Positions 52,001 through 63,680 of a DNA stretch of 64,000 nt are shown here, one piece after another. Origin of the DNA: Brasenia schreberi (Eukaryota; Streptophyta; Magnoliopsida; Nymphaeales; Cabombaceae); the NCBI GenBank assembly GCA_036023115.1, contig JAYKKT010000046.1, positions 6,349,501-6,413,500 of the forward strand. The letters run 5' to 3'. Within the stretch, counting starts at the first letter, position 1; every line of letters begins with the position of its first letter. A model generated the notes under the pieces. The model had not been told where the DNA came from. It did not search any database and saw only the letters and a list, made by a program, of their open reading frames with translations. A program made the translations under genes and the position numbers.

Positions 52001-55000
52001 TTATGTATACGGTCTTTTCTGGTATGACCACTCATCCATCTTAACATCTTCATTTTTGTCACATACATCTTTTGTACATGTTGATGATTAATTGCCCAAC
52101 ACTCACAACCATAAAACATGGCAGGCCTAATTGTTGCTCTATAATATTTACCTTTTAACTTTAATGGTATCTTCTTATCACAAAGAATACATACCTGATG
52201 CTCCTCTCCATTTTAACCAACCAGCATTAATTCTATGCGTAACATCTCCATCAATTCTTCCATCACTCTGAAAAAGTGACCCTAGGTATTTAAAACTTTC
52301 CTTTTGGGGGATGCAATGTGTGTCAATTTTAATTTCTATGTCCTCTGAGGTAACCAAAAGATCAAACTTACATTCCATATTTTCTGTCTTTGTTCTACTA
52401 AGCCGGAGGCCTTTGCTTTCTAATATTTCTCTCCATAGTTCCAATTTTTTATTAACTTTTTCCTTAGACTCCTCCACTAATACAATGTCATCTGCAAATA
52501 ACATACACCAAGGTACTTCATCTTTAATATGTTTTGTTAACTCATCCATCACCATTATAAATAAGTATGGTGATGGATGAGTTAACATGAAATGAAAGGC
52601 AGCTTACTCAGTGTATTTGAGAATACTGCTTTCAATCCAATTCATAGGCATGGTTAGAGAGTGACTCAGCCATCCTCATCAATACAGGACATCTGAATAG
52701 TCCTTGACGCTCCCCATGACCACACTTTATTTAATGCTTTTTACTTTACCAAGAAGCACACAGCTAATAACTTTAGGAACCTCTCCAAATGCCTGGAGTT
52801 CATTTCATATTTAACAAAACATTGTTTTTAAAATACTCATTTTAAAAATATATTGATATTATAAACTGATAAAAAAAAATTGAGTTGAATGGTTAAGTTT
52901 AGTGAAAATTCATTTAGTTCGGTATGCTTCTTTCAACTATTTTTCATAATTTATTTACTTCCAAGAATTTGCCAAGACACTTCTGAGAAGCTTGATTTTT
53001 TCAAATCCCCAAGATTTTTTCTTCACCAAAAGCTCTTGACAGTGATATCTGAGTATGTTATTGAAAACCATTTTTCTTTATGCTTTTCAATTTTCTTTCT
53101 TTTTAAAAACTTCTCCAGAAATCTTCATCAAAAAATAAATAATTCCATAAGAGATTTTCCCACTAGTTTCCCCATAACTATCATTTTTGAGAAACACTTC
53201 TAAGGAGAACCTTGGCAAAAATGAGATTTGTGATATCCCATGCAAATCTAGCTTAAGCTGAAAAGAAAATAAAAATTCTGAAAGTTGATAGCTAGTACCT
53301 TGGTGGGTCATCCATATCAAGGCTCTTCCATTCGAGCAATGCAGTGTGAATCCCTTGCCAACACGAAAAGAAAATACCACTGAAGATAGAGTCTCGAAAC
53401 AATCCTGATCTAAAACCTCTCCAGAGGGAACTCCATCCTTCTAAGCTCACAATCTGGGAAGGCCCTTTGACATCATATGCTGCAGGTGGCCTACCTGACC
53501 CAGTCAACATCCATGGGTACCCTTTTAGAGCATCAATGAGATTGGGATGTTTGCTAGGTAATTTAGAGAGAATATTAGCAGTACGGTCCCATGCCATCTT
53601 ATCTGGCACATAACCGTGCAATAACCCCAATAGAGCTGATGATTTGCTTTGTTCCATATGATGATGCTTGAAATAAGGATTATGATAGGCAGAAGTGACC
53701 TGCATATGGAGCTTAAAAACATCAAACGGTGTGCTTATGGCAGCTTCTAGAGCTCCTGATGCTAAGCCAGCTAAAAGTGCTTCGGAAACATACAGGTGAT
53801 CAACTTCTCCACCATCTGCAAAAAGTCTTAGCAAATTCATAGATTTGCAAGTCATACTTGACTACATACAACATAAAATAGAACAGTAAATGCAAAAGAG
53901 GCTTATAGTTTCAAATTAAAATTAAGTAGCAAGTTTTTTTAGTGCAGAAAACATCTCCAATTGCCAAGGGGATCAGTGCAAGTGCTTCAGCCACATAAAT
54001 AAACTAACCAGTATAAGTTCAATTTCAATATGCCATATCGTATTGTATCATACGATACGGCACTATTATCGCATACGGGCACCGATACGCTAATTACAAC
54101 ATTGGTAACCTCAACCACAATGACATTACTATGGACATCATGAGCTTTTCTACACAAAGTACTTTTCTTAGTTACAAAGAAAAATTATGAAAATAGTAAG
54201 ACTACGACAAGGAGAACATCTTGAAACATGGAAGGTTGAAACAAAATGCTTAGCTGGCAGGTATTGTAGAGGGTACCTTTATAGAAAGCTGTCAAAAGCT
54301 CATACACTCCAAAGCGAGATCCAACTGCTGGTATTCTACCCAACAGCGTCCAACCAAGCCCACTATAAAAACCTACAAAGTAAATAAAAAAGTATAAGAT
54401 ACAACGTCTCTACATTACCAGGAATCATTTGGTAGAGCAACCATGTAGTACATCATTACAACTTGGCAAAATCACCCATCATCCTTTAATGTAATAGAGT
54501 AACAATAGCTAAAGACTAAAGAAGGAGCATTTAGAGAGAAATCAAAACCCCATCTTTTCAGTAAACAGTATATACTAGGATGGTGAAAGCTCTATCTTCT
54601 GAGCTTATATTGATATTCCTTAGATGATTTATTACTTAGAAAAAGACAAACTATATGGAGATATGACAAACTAAAAGATGTGCTGTCAAATATCTGGAAA
54701 TTGCTCAACAACATGTACTTTGTAATTATACAAATTGATATGGTGCTAAAAGTACCATCATGTCTCCCAAGAGCTTCAGGGGTTGGTGAGATGAACATTT
54801 ATAACACGAGCGAATGTCTCTGCGGATAGGCTGCACTCTTGGTACTTGGTAGAGCAAGGATAGGCTACAGTTGAAGTTTCATGTCATTTGATTGAAAAGA
54901 GATTTTGTCACCATGTGACACTTTCAAGCGAGTAAGTATTATTATGTTGAACACTGACTTAGTCCTGAAGATGTGAATACAAGTGCAGTGAGTTAGAAGG

Positions 55001-56450
55001 AAAGAAGTACCAATGCTACATCTCCCACGTAAGGTTTAAGCCTTGAAACATGGAAAAATAAGGGCTATTGGTGGCAAGGCAAGCCACTGAGCAGAGTATG
55101 AGATCTATTTAACGTGCCCAAAAGGGTCATCTTAAACTTTCTTTTAGCTTGCTTATTTTTCTTGTTCAGTTATGTATTAATTTAGAAACAAGTTTTTTGC
55201 CTCTTGCTATAGCAAGCTCTGAGCTGTACAGCCAAGCAAATGTTTTTGGATTTGAAGGTAAACAGAACTTTCTGCAGGAAGAGGCTTCTTTTCACTCGCT
55301 AGCAGGGGCTATCTGCGTGCCTTCAACACCAGTCGTGACGAAACAAGAGAAACACAGAAAAAATCAATCAAAAAGATTGTGCTCTAGAGTCTGAATGCTT
55401 TGCCAATTATAATCCAACAAGCAAGGAAATACCATTGACAAATCATGAAAGACAACTGTTATCTTGTTTGTATTGACCATTTCACAAGAAGGATTTTTTT
55501 GGTTTGTCAGGTTGGCTGACTGAAGAGGACTACTAAGTTACTAACTTGCAGTGCTCTGTTTCAGATTATGATGATTAGAGTAGTACTCAGGTTATCCCAT
55601 CCTACCACAATTTTCTTGTTGCCTTCACCAATCCTAATGGGTTTTAATTTGGAAGGACGAGAGCACATAGACAGTTTCCTAACTCATAAAAGGGTGCTTG
55701 GAGTTACACTTAGGTTGCTTGGTAAGGTTCTCTATTGATGGTGACATATTAATTATTGCATCACATTCATACATGCCTATCCGAGAAGCAATTCAAACAT
55801 TACTTTTACCAACACGACCATCAAACAGTTGGCATCATATTTGTAACGGATCTGCTAATTTATTATCAGGACTAGAGAACGACATTGAGATAAACATGGG
55901 GACTGAGAAGTGGTAAGACACCCAGGTGGCTCAGTCTACTTCATAATTGTACCCATCTGAGATGCAGAACTTTTTCAAGTTCTTGAAAATCTCGTGGTCA
56001 AGCTGGCCTTTTTCTCAAAATTCAACTTTAGTGATTACTCGTTAAGCAGAATAACAACATATGGACGAGATAGAAACAATCATTTCACCCGTTAGATGAA
56101 TCGTCTGCCCAGTACAACCCCTGGAGTAAAGGAAAACGTGAAAATAGAATAACATAAAAGCTCAATACTTTATCTTGAAGTACCTGAAAGGCCTGATGAG
56201 AATTGAATTCTTCGAAAAACTTGCGCAGCGTCCACTTTTCGACCTGTGTCTGCACCAACCTGGTGAATACCCCAAATATATTACCGTTATCAACCACCAC
56301 GGACAGATCACCAAAAGGTGAAGACCCACACACACAGAAGGTGCATACCTGAAAGAGGGTCTTGAATGTGTCAAGTGGGTAAGCAATGGCCGTGGAGAAG
56401 GTAACAGCCGAAGCAGCGGCCAATGCGTGCTTCCCGACCAACTCCTCCAT
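49041..56450 (-). CDS. Mitochondrial carrier family (SLC25) protein, six exons
   Basis: Join of complement 56349-56450, 56184-56259, 54277-54372, 53299-53815, 50177-50300 and 49041-49232, in frame, about 368 aa. SLC25 proteins move metabolites across the inner mitochondrial (sometimes plastid) membrane using three repeats of two helices. Repeat signatures: PLDTFKTLFQ (exon 1), PFDVFKLHMQ (exon 4) and SFDTATSRSQ (exon 5), where the third has Ser instead of the usual Pro. GFYSGLGWTLLGRIPAVGSR and SLWRGFRSGLFRDSIFSG are the matrix-loop and even-helix blocks. The C-terminus is GLACFALVGSYFLVVDHLF. The substrate cannot be told. The fifth exon's donor is the least certain: I used CTG/GTGG because it keeps phase. 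Two introns have been swollen by transposons, yet every exon is open, so the gene is probably active. Confidence 0.88.
49588..49713 (+). mobile_element. 5'-truncated RTE LINE in a carrier-gene intron
   Basis: Last 125 bp of the LINE, with CCAACCCCATCTAGTATGAG and the GTT tail. Flanks GAATTGAGAATTC (49575-49587) and GAATTAAGAATTC (49714-49726) are a 13-bp target duplication with one mismatch. Confidence 0.85.
49800..50018 (-). mobile_element. Possible copia-type LTR remnant
   Basis: Minus strand starts TGTTGAGGATAGTCTAACAG, has a TATA-like CCTATATAAGGGCC, and the GA-rich leader usual in copia LTRs. No target duplication found, so tentative. Confidence 0.35.
50506..51669 (+). mobile_element. 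hAT-like DNA transposon remnant with CGATACG-rich ends
   Basis: Both ends are packed with CGATACG/CGTATCG words: CCATATCGTACGATATGGTG and CGTATCGTATCATACGATACG on the left, GTACGATACGATACGATACG and ACACGATACGATATGCGTCG on the right. The outer edges, TAAAGTGTTATATGTATC and (minus strand) CAGTGTTGTTCGACGCATATC, look like imperfect terminal inverted repeats. Inside, 51215-51356 encodes a tail resembling the C-terminus of plant hAT transposases (DEWIMEDNEENV, TEEDIAWINLEG). The rest of the transposase is gone. Edges are approximate; it lies within the fourth-to-fifth exon intron of the carrier gene. Confidence 0.6.
51693..52586 (-). mobile_element. 5'-truncated RTE LINE with inverted-repeat 5' end
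   Basis: Minus strand carries the RT palm piece (LFADDIVLVEES), YLGSLFQSDGRIDGDV, CWAINHQHVQK, RWMSGHTRKDRIHNEV and the terminus GGGAAAAGGCTTAG with a GTT tail. A small frame break lies near 52190. Its truncated 5' end folds back on itself (see findings). It lies in the same carrier-gene intron as the hAT-like element. Confidence 0.9.
52536..52586. repeat. Perfect 20-bp inverted repeat at the LINE 5' end
   Basis: GTTAACTCATCCATCACCAT at 52536-52555 and its exact reverse complement at 52567-52586 are separated by 11 bases. Only the left arm is expected LINE sequence. Confidence 0.9.
54030..54105. repeat. hAT-like element end, isolated
   Basis: CCATATCGTATTGTATCATACGATACGG-type sequence followed by CACCGATACGCTAATTACAAC, the same CGATACG-rich terminus as at 50506 and 51600. 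In another carrier-gene intron. Confidence 0.55.
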
Positions 56451-57619
56451 TCTCTCTCTCTCTCTCTCTTTGGAGTTAGGAATGAGGCCTGTTGAAGCCC
56501 CACCCAAAACTCTGCAGAGTGTGACTATTGTTTTGGTTACTGGCGTAAGTGGGTCGGGTTCGGGCCAGATTTTGGTGACCCCCCCATTTAAGTTCGCACT
56601 CGACCTCCAACTGTCACGCATCGATTGCGAGTCCGCGTTCACGTGATTAGTTTGTGTTTGGGTTGGGTGCTAAAGGTTCGGGTTCATATTGTTGCCGGAT
56701 CTGGAACGCTCATCCACCACATGAACAACTTAGTGCACATCTGTGTGCTTCCCGCGCACCACATCTTGCGTCGAACAACGCGCACTTAGTATAGGAAATT
56801 CTAAGATTCATTTGTCTTCTTTCTTATTTGTATTTTTGTATTTGACACTAGGTTTATTATCGTGTTAGAGCTGGACACAGGTATCTATTATGAACCCGCT
56901 TGTATGTTATAAATAAAAGCCCACATCTCTGATTGTAATTATTCTGCATTTGAGCAATAGAGAGATGCCTTTCTTCTATTATGCATTTATCCTTCTTTTT
57001 CTTCTTCTTCTTCTTCTTCTTAAGAGAGTGCAAGAGTTGTGAGCGAGTGTTGCTCAAGAATAAGAGTAGTGCACCCTTTGTCGAAGAGGAGAACCCATTG
57101 CGAGCAAAAGAAGGACGCCATTGTTGTTGGCATGGTGCAGTTTGCACAATCAAGCTTAACGAGAATGAGTCTTGTTGTCGTCGTGTGCTTCAGATGTTGT
57201 AAAGTTCTTCGCAGTTCGAAGCCCGTGTTACATATCCAGCATGTTATGAAGAACCAACCAAGAATGTCCAGCTTAGTTTGGGTTAGCCAGTTAAGTTTTC
57301 ATCCTTTGTGAAGCTGGGAACTGGACCGGGTAACATATGAGTTTTAGAGCACTGACCCGAATCAGTCTTGGCATCCACAGGGAAAAAGGGTCGAGTAAAC
57401 TCATAGGAGCCCAACAGTTAGCCCGATCAAGCAAATGGTCTGAACTTGATATAATTAAAGAAGTAAAAATCGGCCTAGTTCAACCCAAATCAAACTCGAT
57501 ATCAGGATGTGGTTGATAAGTTAGGCCGATCAAGCCAATGGTCCGAACTTGATATAATTAAAAAGTAAGTAAATCGGCCTGGTTCAACCAAAATCAAAAT
57601 CAATCAGGATGTGGTTGAT
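56451..57619. other. Carrier-gene promoter side and repeats
   Basis: 56451-56650 should be the 5' leader (with CT repeats) and promoter of the carrier gene. At 56860-57330 an LTR-like stretch has a TATA-like TTATAAATAAAAG and a CTT-rich run; too weak to define. A 110-bp tandem duplication follows at 57415. No gene supported. Confidence 0.5.
57415..57618. repeat. Tandem duplication, about 108-bp period
   Basis: CCGATCAAGCAAATGGTCTG with AACTTGATATAATTAAAGAAG, ATCGGCCTAGTTCAACC and CAGGATGTGGTTGATAAG recurs as CCGATCAAGCCAATGGTCCG with AACTTGATATAATTAAAAAG, ATCGGCCTGGTTCAACC and CAGGATGTGGTTGATAG. Confidence 0.88.
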
Positions 57620-59655
57620 AGAAGATGAACCACTTCAATAGTAGATCTACCAGACATGAATCCAAATTGATTTTCTGTTGTATTTGATACTTATCTTAAC
57701 CTACGTTTGATAATTTTTTCTCATAATTTCATAGTATGACTCATTAGCTTGATATTTCGATAATTCGCACAATTCTTAATGTCTCCCTTGTTCTTTTATA
57801 TGGGTATAAGTGTACTCGCTCTTCATTCTTGAGGCATCTTTTGGTTTTTTCATATTTCATTAAATAGTCGTGTAAGTCAAGTGATTTTTATCTCTTCTAA
57901 GATTTTTCAAACTTCTATACGAATATTGTCTTGTCTTACCGATTTACCACCCTTCATATGTATAAGAGCTTATTTGATGTCATTCTTTTGAATACGTCGG
58001 TAGAAATTGTAGTTTATATTCTTTTTTGATTTGGCTAACTCTCCTAAGCTAATACTAATATCTTTATTTTCATTAAAAAACTTATAAAAATAGTTTTCTC
58101 ATCTATTTCTTATATCATCATTTGCCACTAAAATTTTTTCATCATCATCTTTGATGCATCTAACAGAATTAAGATCTTTAGTTTTTTTATCTCTATCCCT
58201 AGCTATCCTAAAAATATCTCTTTCACCCTCTTTTGAGTTGAGCTTTTAATATAAATCCTATCAAATTTTAGTTTTTACTTCAGTGACAACTTTTTCACTT
58301 CTTTCTTTGCTTTCTTATAAGCATCTAAAGTTTCAATAGTCTTCTTAGCATAATATGATTTGTAACATACCCTCTTTGTCTTGATTTTATCTTGCACTAG
58401 TTCATTCCACCATGAAGCTTCTTTTTGTGTCGATACACCTCCCTTAGATTCACCTAACACATTTTTCGCTACTTTCCTAATATGTATAGTCATATTGTTC
58501 CACATACTACAAGGTGTATGAAGATAATTTCATGCATCTCCTTTGAGGACTTTTTGTTTAAATATATCTTATTTCTCGCTTTTGAGGTTCCATCATTTAG
58601 TCCATATAGCTCGATGCACTCTTTTCTTCTTTGTCCACTATTTTATGAGTAAATCTATAACTAAAAGTCGATGTTGGGTGGTTAAACTTTCACCTATAAA
58701 TACCTTGCAATCTTTACAATACGATCTATCTTTTTTCCTACAAATAAAATAATCAATTTGTGTTTGTGATAAGCCACTTTTATAAGTAATTAAATGCTCA
58801 TTTCATTTTTGTAAGATTGTATTGACTATAAAAAGATCAAATGTCATAGCAAAATTTGAAGTCTCCCTACCTTTCTCATTTATACCCCCAAAACCAAAGT
58901 TTTCATGAATACCTAGATATCCTAATACTTCTTTACCGATATTTCCATTTAAATCTGCTCCTAAACAAATCATCTCTCTTTGTATAATTCTTTTAATAAC
59001 CTTATCTAATCTTTCACAAAAAGTCGTGTTTATACTATCTTTTAGACCTACTTGGAGTGCATAAGCACAAATTATATTCAAAACCTCTACTCTTAGTACT
59101 AATTTCAATATTATGATATGATCACCATATTTTGTATGTCTACTACACTATCCTTGAAATCTTTATTTATGATAATACTAATTTCGTTTCGAGCCTTTTT
59201 CTTTCCTCAGTACAATAATTTAAAGCATGTATCCTCAATCTCCTTTGTTTTTTCTCCAACCTATTTTGTCTCTTATAAACATAAGATATGAATATTTTTT
59301 CGAATCATAGTATCTACCACCTCCATTTATGATATTCCAAGAACTAATACAAATCTTATTATCTAGGACAAGCTTCCTTGGCCTACATACGTCTATGCTG
59401 AAAATGTAGAGACCCTCTCTACACTTCGTTCACTATACTCGGGCGACAATACAGCATGAGTAACTTCTTTACTAATACCCATGAGAACCCTCTCTGCAAT
59501 TGATTTACTATATTTAAGAGGGAACGCCCCAATGCAATGCTCATAATTTGTGTAATTGATCGTATAAAATTTCGACAAAGTTTTACGAAGGATGTGATAA
59601 GCCTAATGCAATCCTCTTCCTTTATCTGCGCTTGGGACCGATACGCAAGAGTGAT
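57620..59655 (-). mobile_element. RTE LINE, 3'-truncated copy
   Basis: Minus strand starts with the LINE 5' end (GGTCCCAAGCGCAGATAAAG), then the endonuclease (ICLGADLNGNIG at 58803-59108; the catalytic GGD is GAD), the linker (GVSTQKEASWWNELVQDKIK at 58275-58505), and stops within the RT at the FGFMSGRST equivalent (about 57640). The 3' half is absent. Many stops and frameshifts. Losing the 3' end is not the normal outcome of target-primed reverse transcription, so it was cut after insertion or by recombination. Confidence 0.88.
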
Positions 59656-59762
59656 CCTTTAAGTTCGAGTGAGGTACGGATACATCCAAAAAATTAGTGT
59701 GATTAACTGTAGCTCGTCCAATCTTTCTTATACCATGTCAATATACCTTCTTAAATATATCA

Positions 59763-59798
59763 ACTAGTGAGCCGACCCAAGTGAGTTATTGTTCTTTG

Positions 59799-59800
<2 letters not shown>
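59763..59800 (-). repeat. SINE-like fragment
   Basis: GTGAGCCGACCCAAGTGAGTTATTGTTCTTTGT-type sequence, matching the box A end of the SINE family at 10141 and 33343; the rest is cut off by the TA repeat. Confidence 0.4.

Positions 59801-59894
<94 letters not shown>
59801..59894. repeat. (TA)n(GA)n compound microsatellite
   Basis: About 35 TA units followed by about 12 GA units. Confidence 0.95.
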
Positions 59895-59897
<3 letters not shown>

Positions 59898-60111
59898 CAC
59901 TGAACTGCCTACGCACCATAGAATTTTTTGGTAGTTAGCAGTTTTTAATCACTGCATTCATGTGGCCATGGTTGACAACCTTTACGAGGCTCTCACGAGA
60001 TACGTACCAACGTATAACACGATAACCCCTCCTACACTCCCAACTGCACCATCAACCCTCCCTAGATATCAATGAAAATTTGATGAGTGCAATATAATTT
60101 TCGGCATCTGC

Positions 60112-60858
60112 ATGGCTGTGATAGAAGAAAAGAGTGAGAGAATGAGAAAAAGATTGAATCTCAGTGCCCCATTGAAGTCTCTGAGAAAGGAAATAGCATC
60201 TGCAAATGGTGAGGATGATATACACCATCCTCCTTCAATGGCGGATACCGGCAGCCGAAGGATTCCTTTTATGTGGGAAAGCTCGCCGGGAAGCCGAAGG
60301 AAGGCATGGGCAGCAGCGGGCTCATGTTCATGGACTCACCTACTGACGTAATAAGGCTACCACCGAGCCCGTACAGTGTGACGCCTTCGCCCCGTCGAGG
60401 TTTGTATTTTGATGAGTTTGGTGAACCACATTGTGTGCCTCCAAGAGACTGCGGGTTCATGGGGCTGTTCTTCACAAAAACAATTGAGGCATTATGTGTG
60501 TGGATGCTCAAGATTTGCTCTCTTATAATTATAGACCCTCACTCAATCCAAATATTTACTAATTAGTAGAATCAAATCACCAAACAAGACAAGTGAGAAG
60601 ATTAAACCTGATGGAATTAAAGGAGTTGGTAGCAATGACTCATTTCTTAGAAAGTATCTTTGTTTCAAATCCGGAACTGAGAAAGGTGTTGAAGAAACTA
60701 CTGAAGAGAAACATGGCAGGAGATTATCATTTCTTGGGCGCAAAGGGAAAAGCCAAGTTGCGGGCATAGATCCTTCCACAAGAAGAATGCAAGAGAATCA
60801 CCTTCGTCATCTTGACAATTGTTGTAAGCAGAGGGTTGAAGTTGCAGTCTCTGCGTAG
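60112..60858 (+). pseudogene. DUF688-like plant protein gene, frame-broken
   Basis: The first frame (60112-60290) encodes MRKRLNLSAPLKSLRKE and RRIPFMWESSPG, resembling the N-terminal SAPLLS and IPFxWExxPGKPK motifs of plant DUF688 proteins of unknown function. The frame then breaks at CCGGGAAG (60286-60293): adding one base would continue as KPKEGMGSSGLMFMDSP and LPPSPYSVTPSPRRG in another frame. A further open stretch, about 60530-60858, encodes a basic Ser-rich piece (NDSFLRKYLCFKSG, RRLSFLGRKGKSQ) that may be a later exon, ending TAG at 60856. A missing G in a G run could also be an assembly error, in which case the gene would be intact there. Family assignment is by motif only. Confidence 0.5.
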
Positions 60859-61598
60859 AAATCTATCATAGTCGAGTTCTCTTCCTCGCAGGCTGTGCTT
60901 TGTCTGCAGCAAAGACAAACGCTACTGAGCAATTTTCAACTGCAGAAACAATTAATATGTTTTTTCACTACATTTAATTAAGCAGACAGTTTTTCTGCTC
61001 AACTAATGGATGTTCAATGATCCCATTTGGTGTTTTCCTGAATATTACAGCAGTCAAAGATTTGTATCATCTACTTTAGTGCTCTTACAAAAATATTGTT
61101 GGTTTATCGTAATATGAAGTAACTATTTCACTGTTCTTGGAGACTTCCATAAAACATCGATTCTGATCGATCTAACGTACCCATGATAAGGCTACGAGTG
61201 TTTTATTTTTTCAAGTCCTGTCATTCAAGGATCAAGCTGCTTAAGCCAAGTTTTTAGCATTGGCTCCTACTGCATGGTGGCTTGTGGAGGTGATCCCAGA
61301 GGATGCCCAAATAAAATATTATTTGTCCCGTCGAACTTAAGAAAGGATAACTTCAAGATTGTGTTCTTTTGGAGACAAACCCACAAGAGATAATACTGTC
61401 AGTTAAATACTAATAAAGCACAAGCTTATAGATTCATCACAAGAATTAAGAATCTATATAATGGATATGCATTCAGTTCTCGTTTTGCTTTGATCGTTCT
61501 CTCGACTATGGTTGGGGAGCCAAAGTTCTCTCTCTACCGCCACGTCCTCCCTCCGTCTCTCGAAACCTGAACGCGTCTCGCTCCACGCATAAGCATCC
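60859..61598. other. Intergenic region
   Basis: AT-rich, no gene or clear repeat supported; the last 100 bases are CT-rich and could be the leader of the superoxide dismutase relic. Confidence 0.55.
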
Positions 61599-63680
61599 AT
61601 GGCGACAAGAATCTTCTATCGTCCCGGTTTTTGGACTCCGTCCATCTCGGTCGGAGTTACTCGCTGGAATTTGCAGATGTTCACCTTCCCCGACCTTCCT
61701 TATGAATAAGTTGCCCTCGAGCCGATCATCACGAGGGTTCGCCACCAGACGTACTTCAGCAACTAGAAGGAGGCGTTTGAGCTATTGGAAGAAGCCATGA
61801 ACACGGGGGACTTGTCCATCGCCGTCCATCTACAGAGCGGCATCGAGTTCAATGGGGGAGGTTGTGTTTCGAACTCTGTTTTGAGTATCGAAATGATCAC
61901 AATGGCGTCTTTTCCTTTTCTTGTTCTTTGGCTGAAAAATTACATGGTGGTATCTGATTGAAGAGAAATCCATTTTAATGGGTTCTTGCAATAGGTCGTT
62001 ACCGTCGGCACTTCTATAAATTTTATTTTCTCATGGAACCGATCATGGATGCAGAGAGATTGAGGTAGACCGAATCAAGATCACTTGTAGAGCTTATTTA
62101 GCATTTAACTAGATGTCTTCTGAAAACGTGATGAGAAACTCTCACTACAAAGGCTCAATAGAAAGCCAATAGCGTAATAAACAATCATGATACTCCTTAC
62201 CAAGGTGGAACTGTTGTTACCTGGCGAACTCTCCTCCCTGAAGTTTTGCATTATTTTCTTTATTGTGTTGATTAAAGATGCCTTCACTTAGGAGCGAATT
62301 CGAGGGAAAGATGACTCAAGTTAACTTCTAACTCCTCTAACTGAAATTATCATGTTTGGATTTCATCATGCAAATAATGATGGCTCGAATTCTCAATGGA
62401 TTTCCACCTCCTCCGGTGAGAATTCCAATTCATCCACAGGTACAACAACATAGCCAGTAGGCATCATTGCCATAAATCCCAGCAATATTTGGATTGTTAT
62501 GATAAACGTGTTAATAACTTGGCACATATAAGATGGTAGTGAATTTCTTGGGAACCTCGGCATCAAGTATTTTAACAGTCAAGTGAGTTCTCGAGAATCT
62601 TTCCAAACATAAATGAAGTGATGTATTAAGAATTCATGAAAATCAATGAAGTGTAGATAATTCAAATTTTGCGCTATTTCTTGTGATATCATATCCTACA
62701 AAACACCTATGAATTTTGTTCACACTGACAAGCAATCTGTGACATGGTTCGAAATCTTGAAGTGTGAACCTTAACGAGCATGTTTTCTAACAAGATCCAT
62801 ATGTTTCTTTCAGGCCATATAAATCATTCAATTTTCTGGAAGAATATGAAACCTGTTTATGTAAGCTTACTGGTGATATTCATGTAATGCTGTCATGTTG
62901 CTGTTTGATCCACAGGTTGAAAGATATTATGTATGATGAATGAAAACCAACACATAGGAAGATGATGGTCAACCCCCAAAAGTTGCTCTTGCCCGTGCGA
63001 TCAAAGCAGATTTTCTTTCACTGGAGTATTTAATGCAAAGGATTAACTTGGAAGGTGTTACTTTTACAGGGTTCCTTGATGGGTGGTGAGGGTAGACATA
63101 GCCGGTTGTGGTTACCAGGGAACCCGGAACTTATAGTTCCAGCAGTGGTTCCAAGCGGTTCCAATTTGAGTCCTAAACAGCCTGGAACTGGCAAAAAGCA
63201 TTAAAAATTAATATTTTAAAGAAAATTTAAAAAAATCTGATTGATCCCAGTTTCTGGCCAGTTCCGGTTCCATGAAAGGTGGAATCGGAACCAACCTGGG
63301 TGGTCACCAGTTTCAGGCCCGGTTTCAGTTCCAGCCAATTCCTGGCCAACACAGTTTTGGTTGGAACTACCAGTTCTGTTCCAAATCGGCCATGGCTTCG
63401 CTTGGAACTGCTGGGCCAGCTCCAAATCGGCCATGTCTAGCCTAGTTGAGTGTACACCTTGGTTATACTGGTTCTTGGTTATACTGGTTTTCGTTGGGTC
63501 TTAGAAGAACGCATTTTGGTATCTTGTGTATCATTTAATGTTCTTTAAAAAATTGAGTGCCTTTCTGACTAACTTCATTTGCCTTGTTTCTCTCGCATCT
63601 ACATATTTGCATTTATGTTCAAACAGTGGCTTGGCTTCAGTAAAGCAGAAAAGAAAGTTGTGGTTGAAACAGCTAACCAG
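61599..63680 (+). pseudogene. Mitochondrial Mn superoxide dismutase pseudogene
   Basis: MnSOD converts superoxide to hydrogen peroxide in the mitochondrial matrix. Exons: 61599-61860 (transit-like head MATRIFYRPG, then FTFPDLPYE, ALEPIIT, HQTYFSN, LQSGIEFNGGG), 62814-62860 (HINHSIFWKNMKPVY), 62958-about 63090 (EDDGQPPKVALARAI, LEYLMQRINLEGVTFTG) and 63627-63680 (WLGFSKAEKKVVVETANQ). Most borders are GT...AG with phase kept at 61860/62814, 62860/62958. Lesions: TAA at 61707 and TAG at 61764 in the first exon; the HHxKHHQTY segment with the first metal-ligand His is shortened, apparently by loss between CACCAG repeats; the GSGWV end of the third exon is out of frame by two bases. The remaining exons with the DVWEHAYY metal site should lie past 64000. 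Introns retained, so not a retrocopy. Confidence 0.88.
63115..63480. repeat. GGTTCC-rich dispersed repeat in MnSOD intron
   Basis: Dense in GGAACC/GGTTCC words: GTTCCAAGCGGTTCCAATTTG, CAGTTCCGGTTCCATG, GGAATCGGAACCAACC, CGGTTTCAGTTCCAGCC. The largest of three such pieces in the window. Confidence 0.6.

Noticed and set aside
56860..57330. LTR-like region with TATA box and CTT run
   Set aside because: No TG...CA ends or target duplication could be set; kept only as intergenic description.
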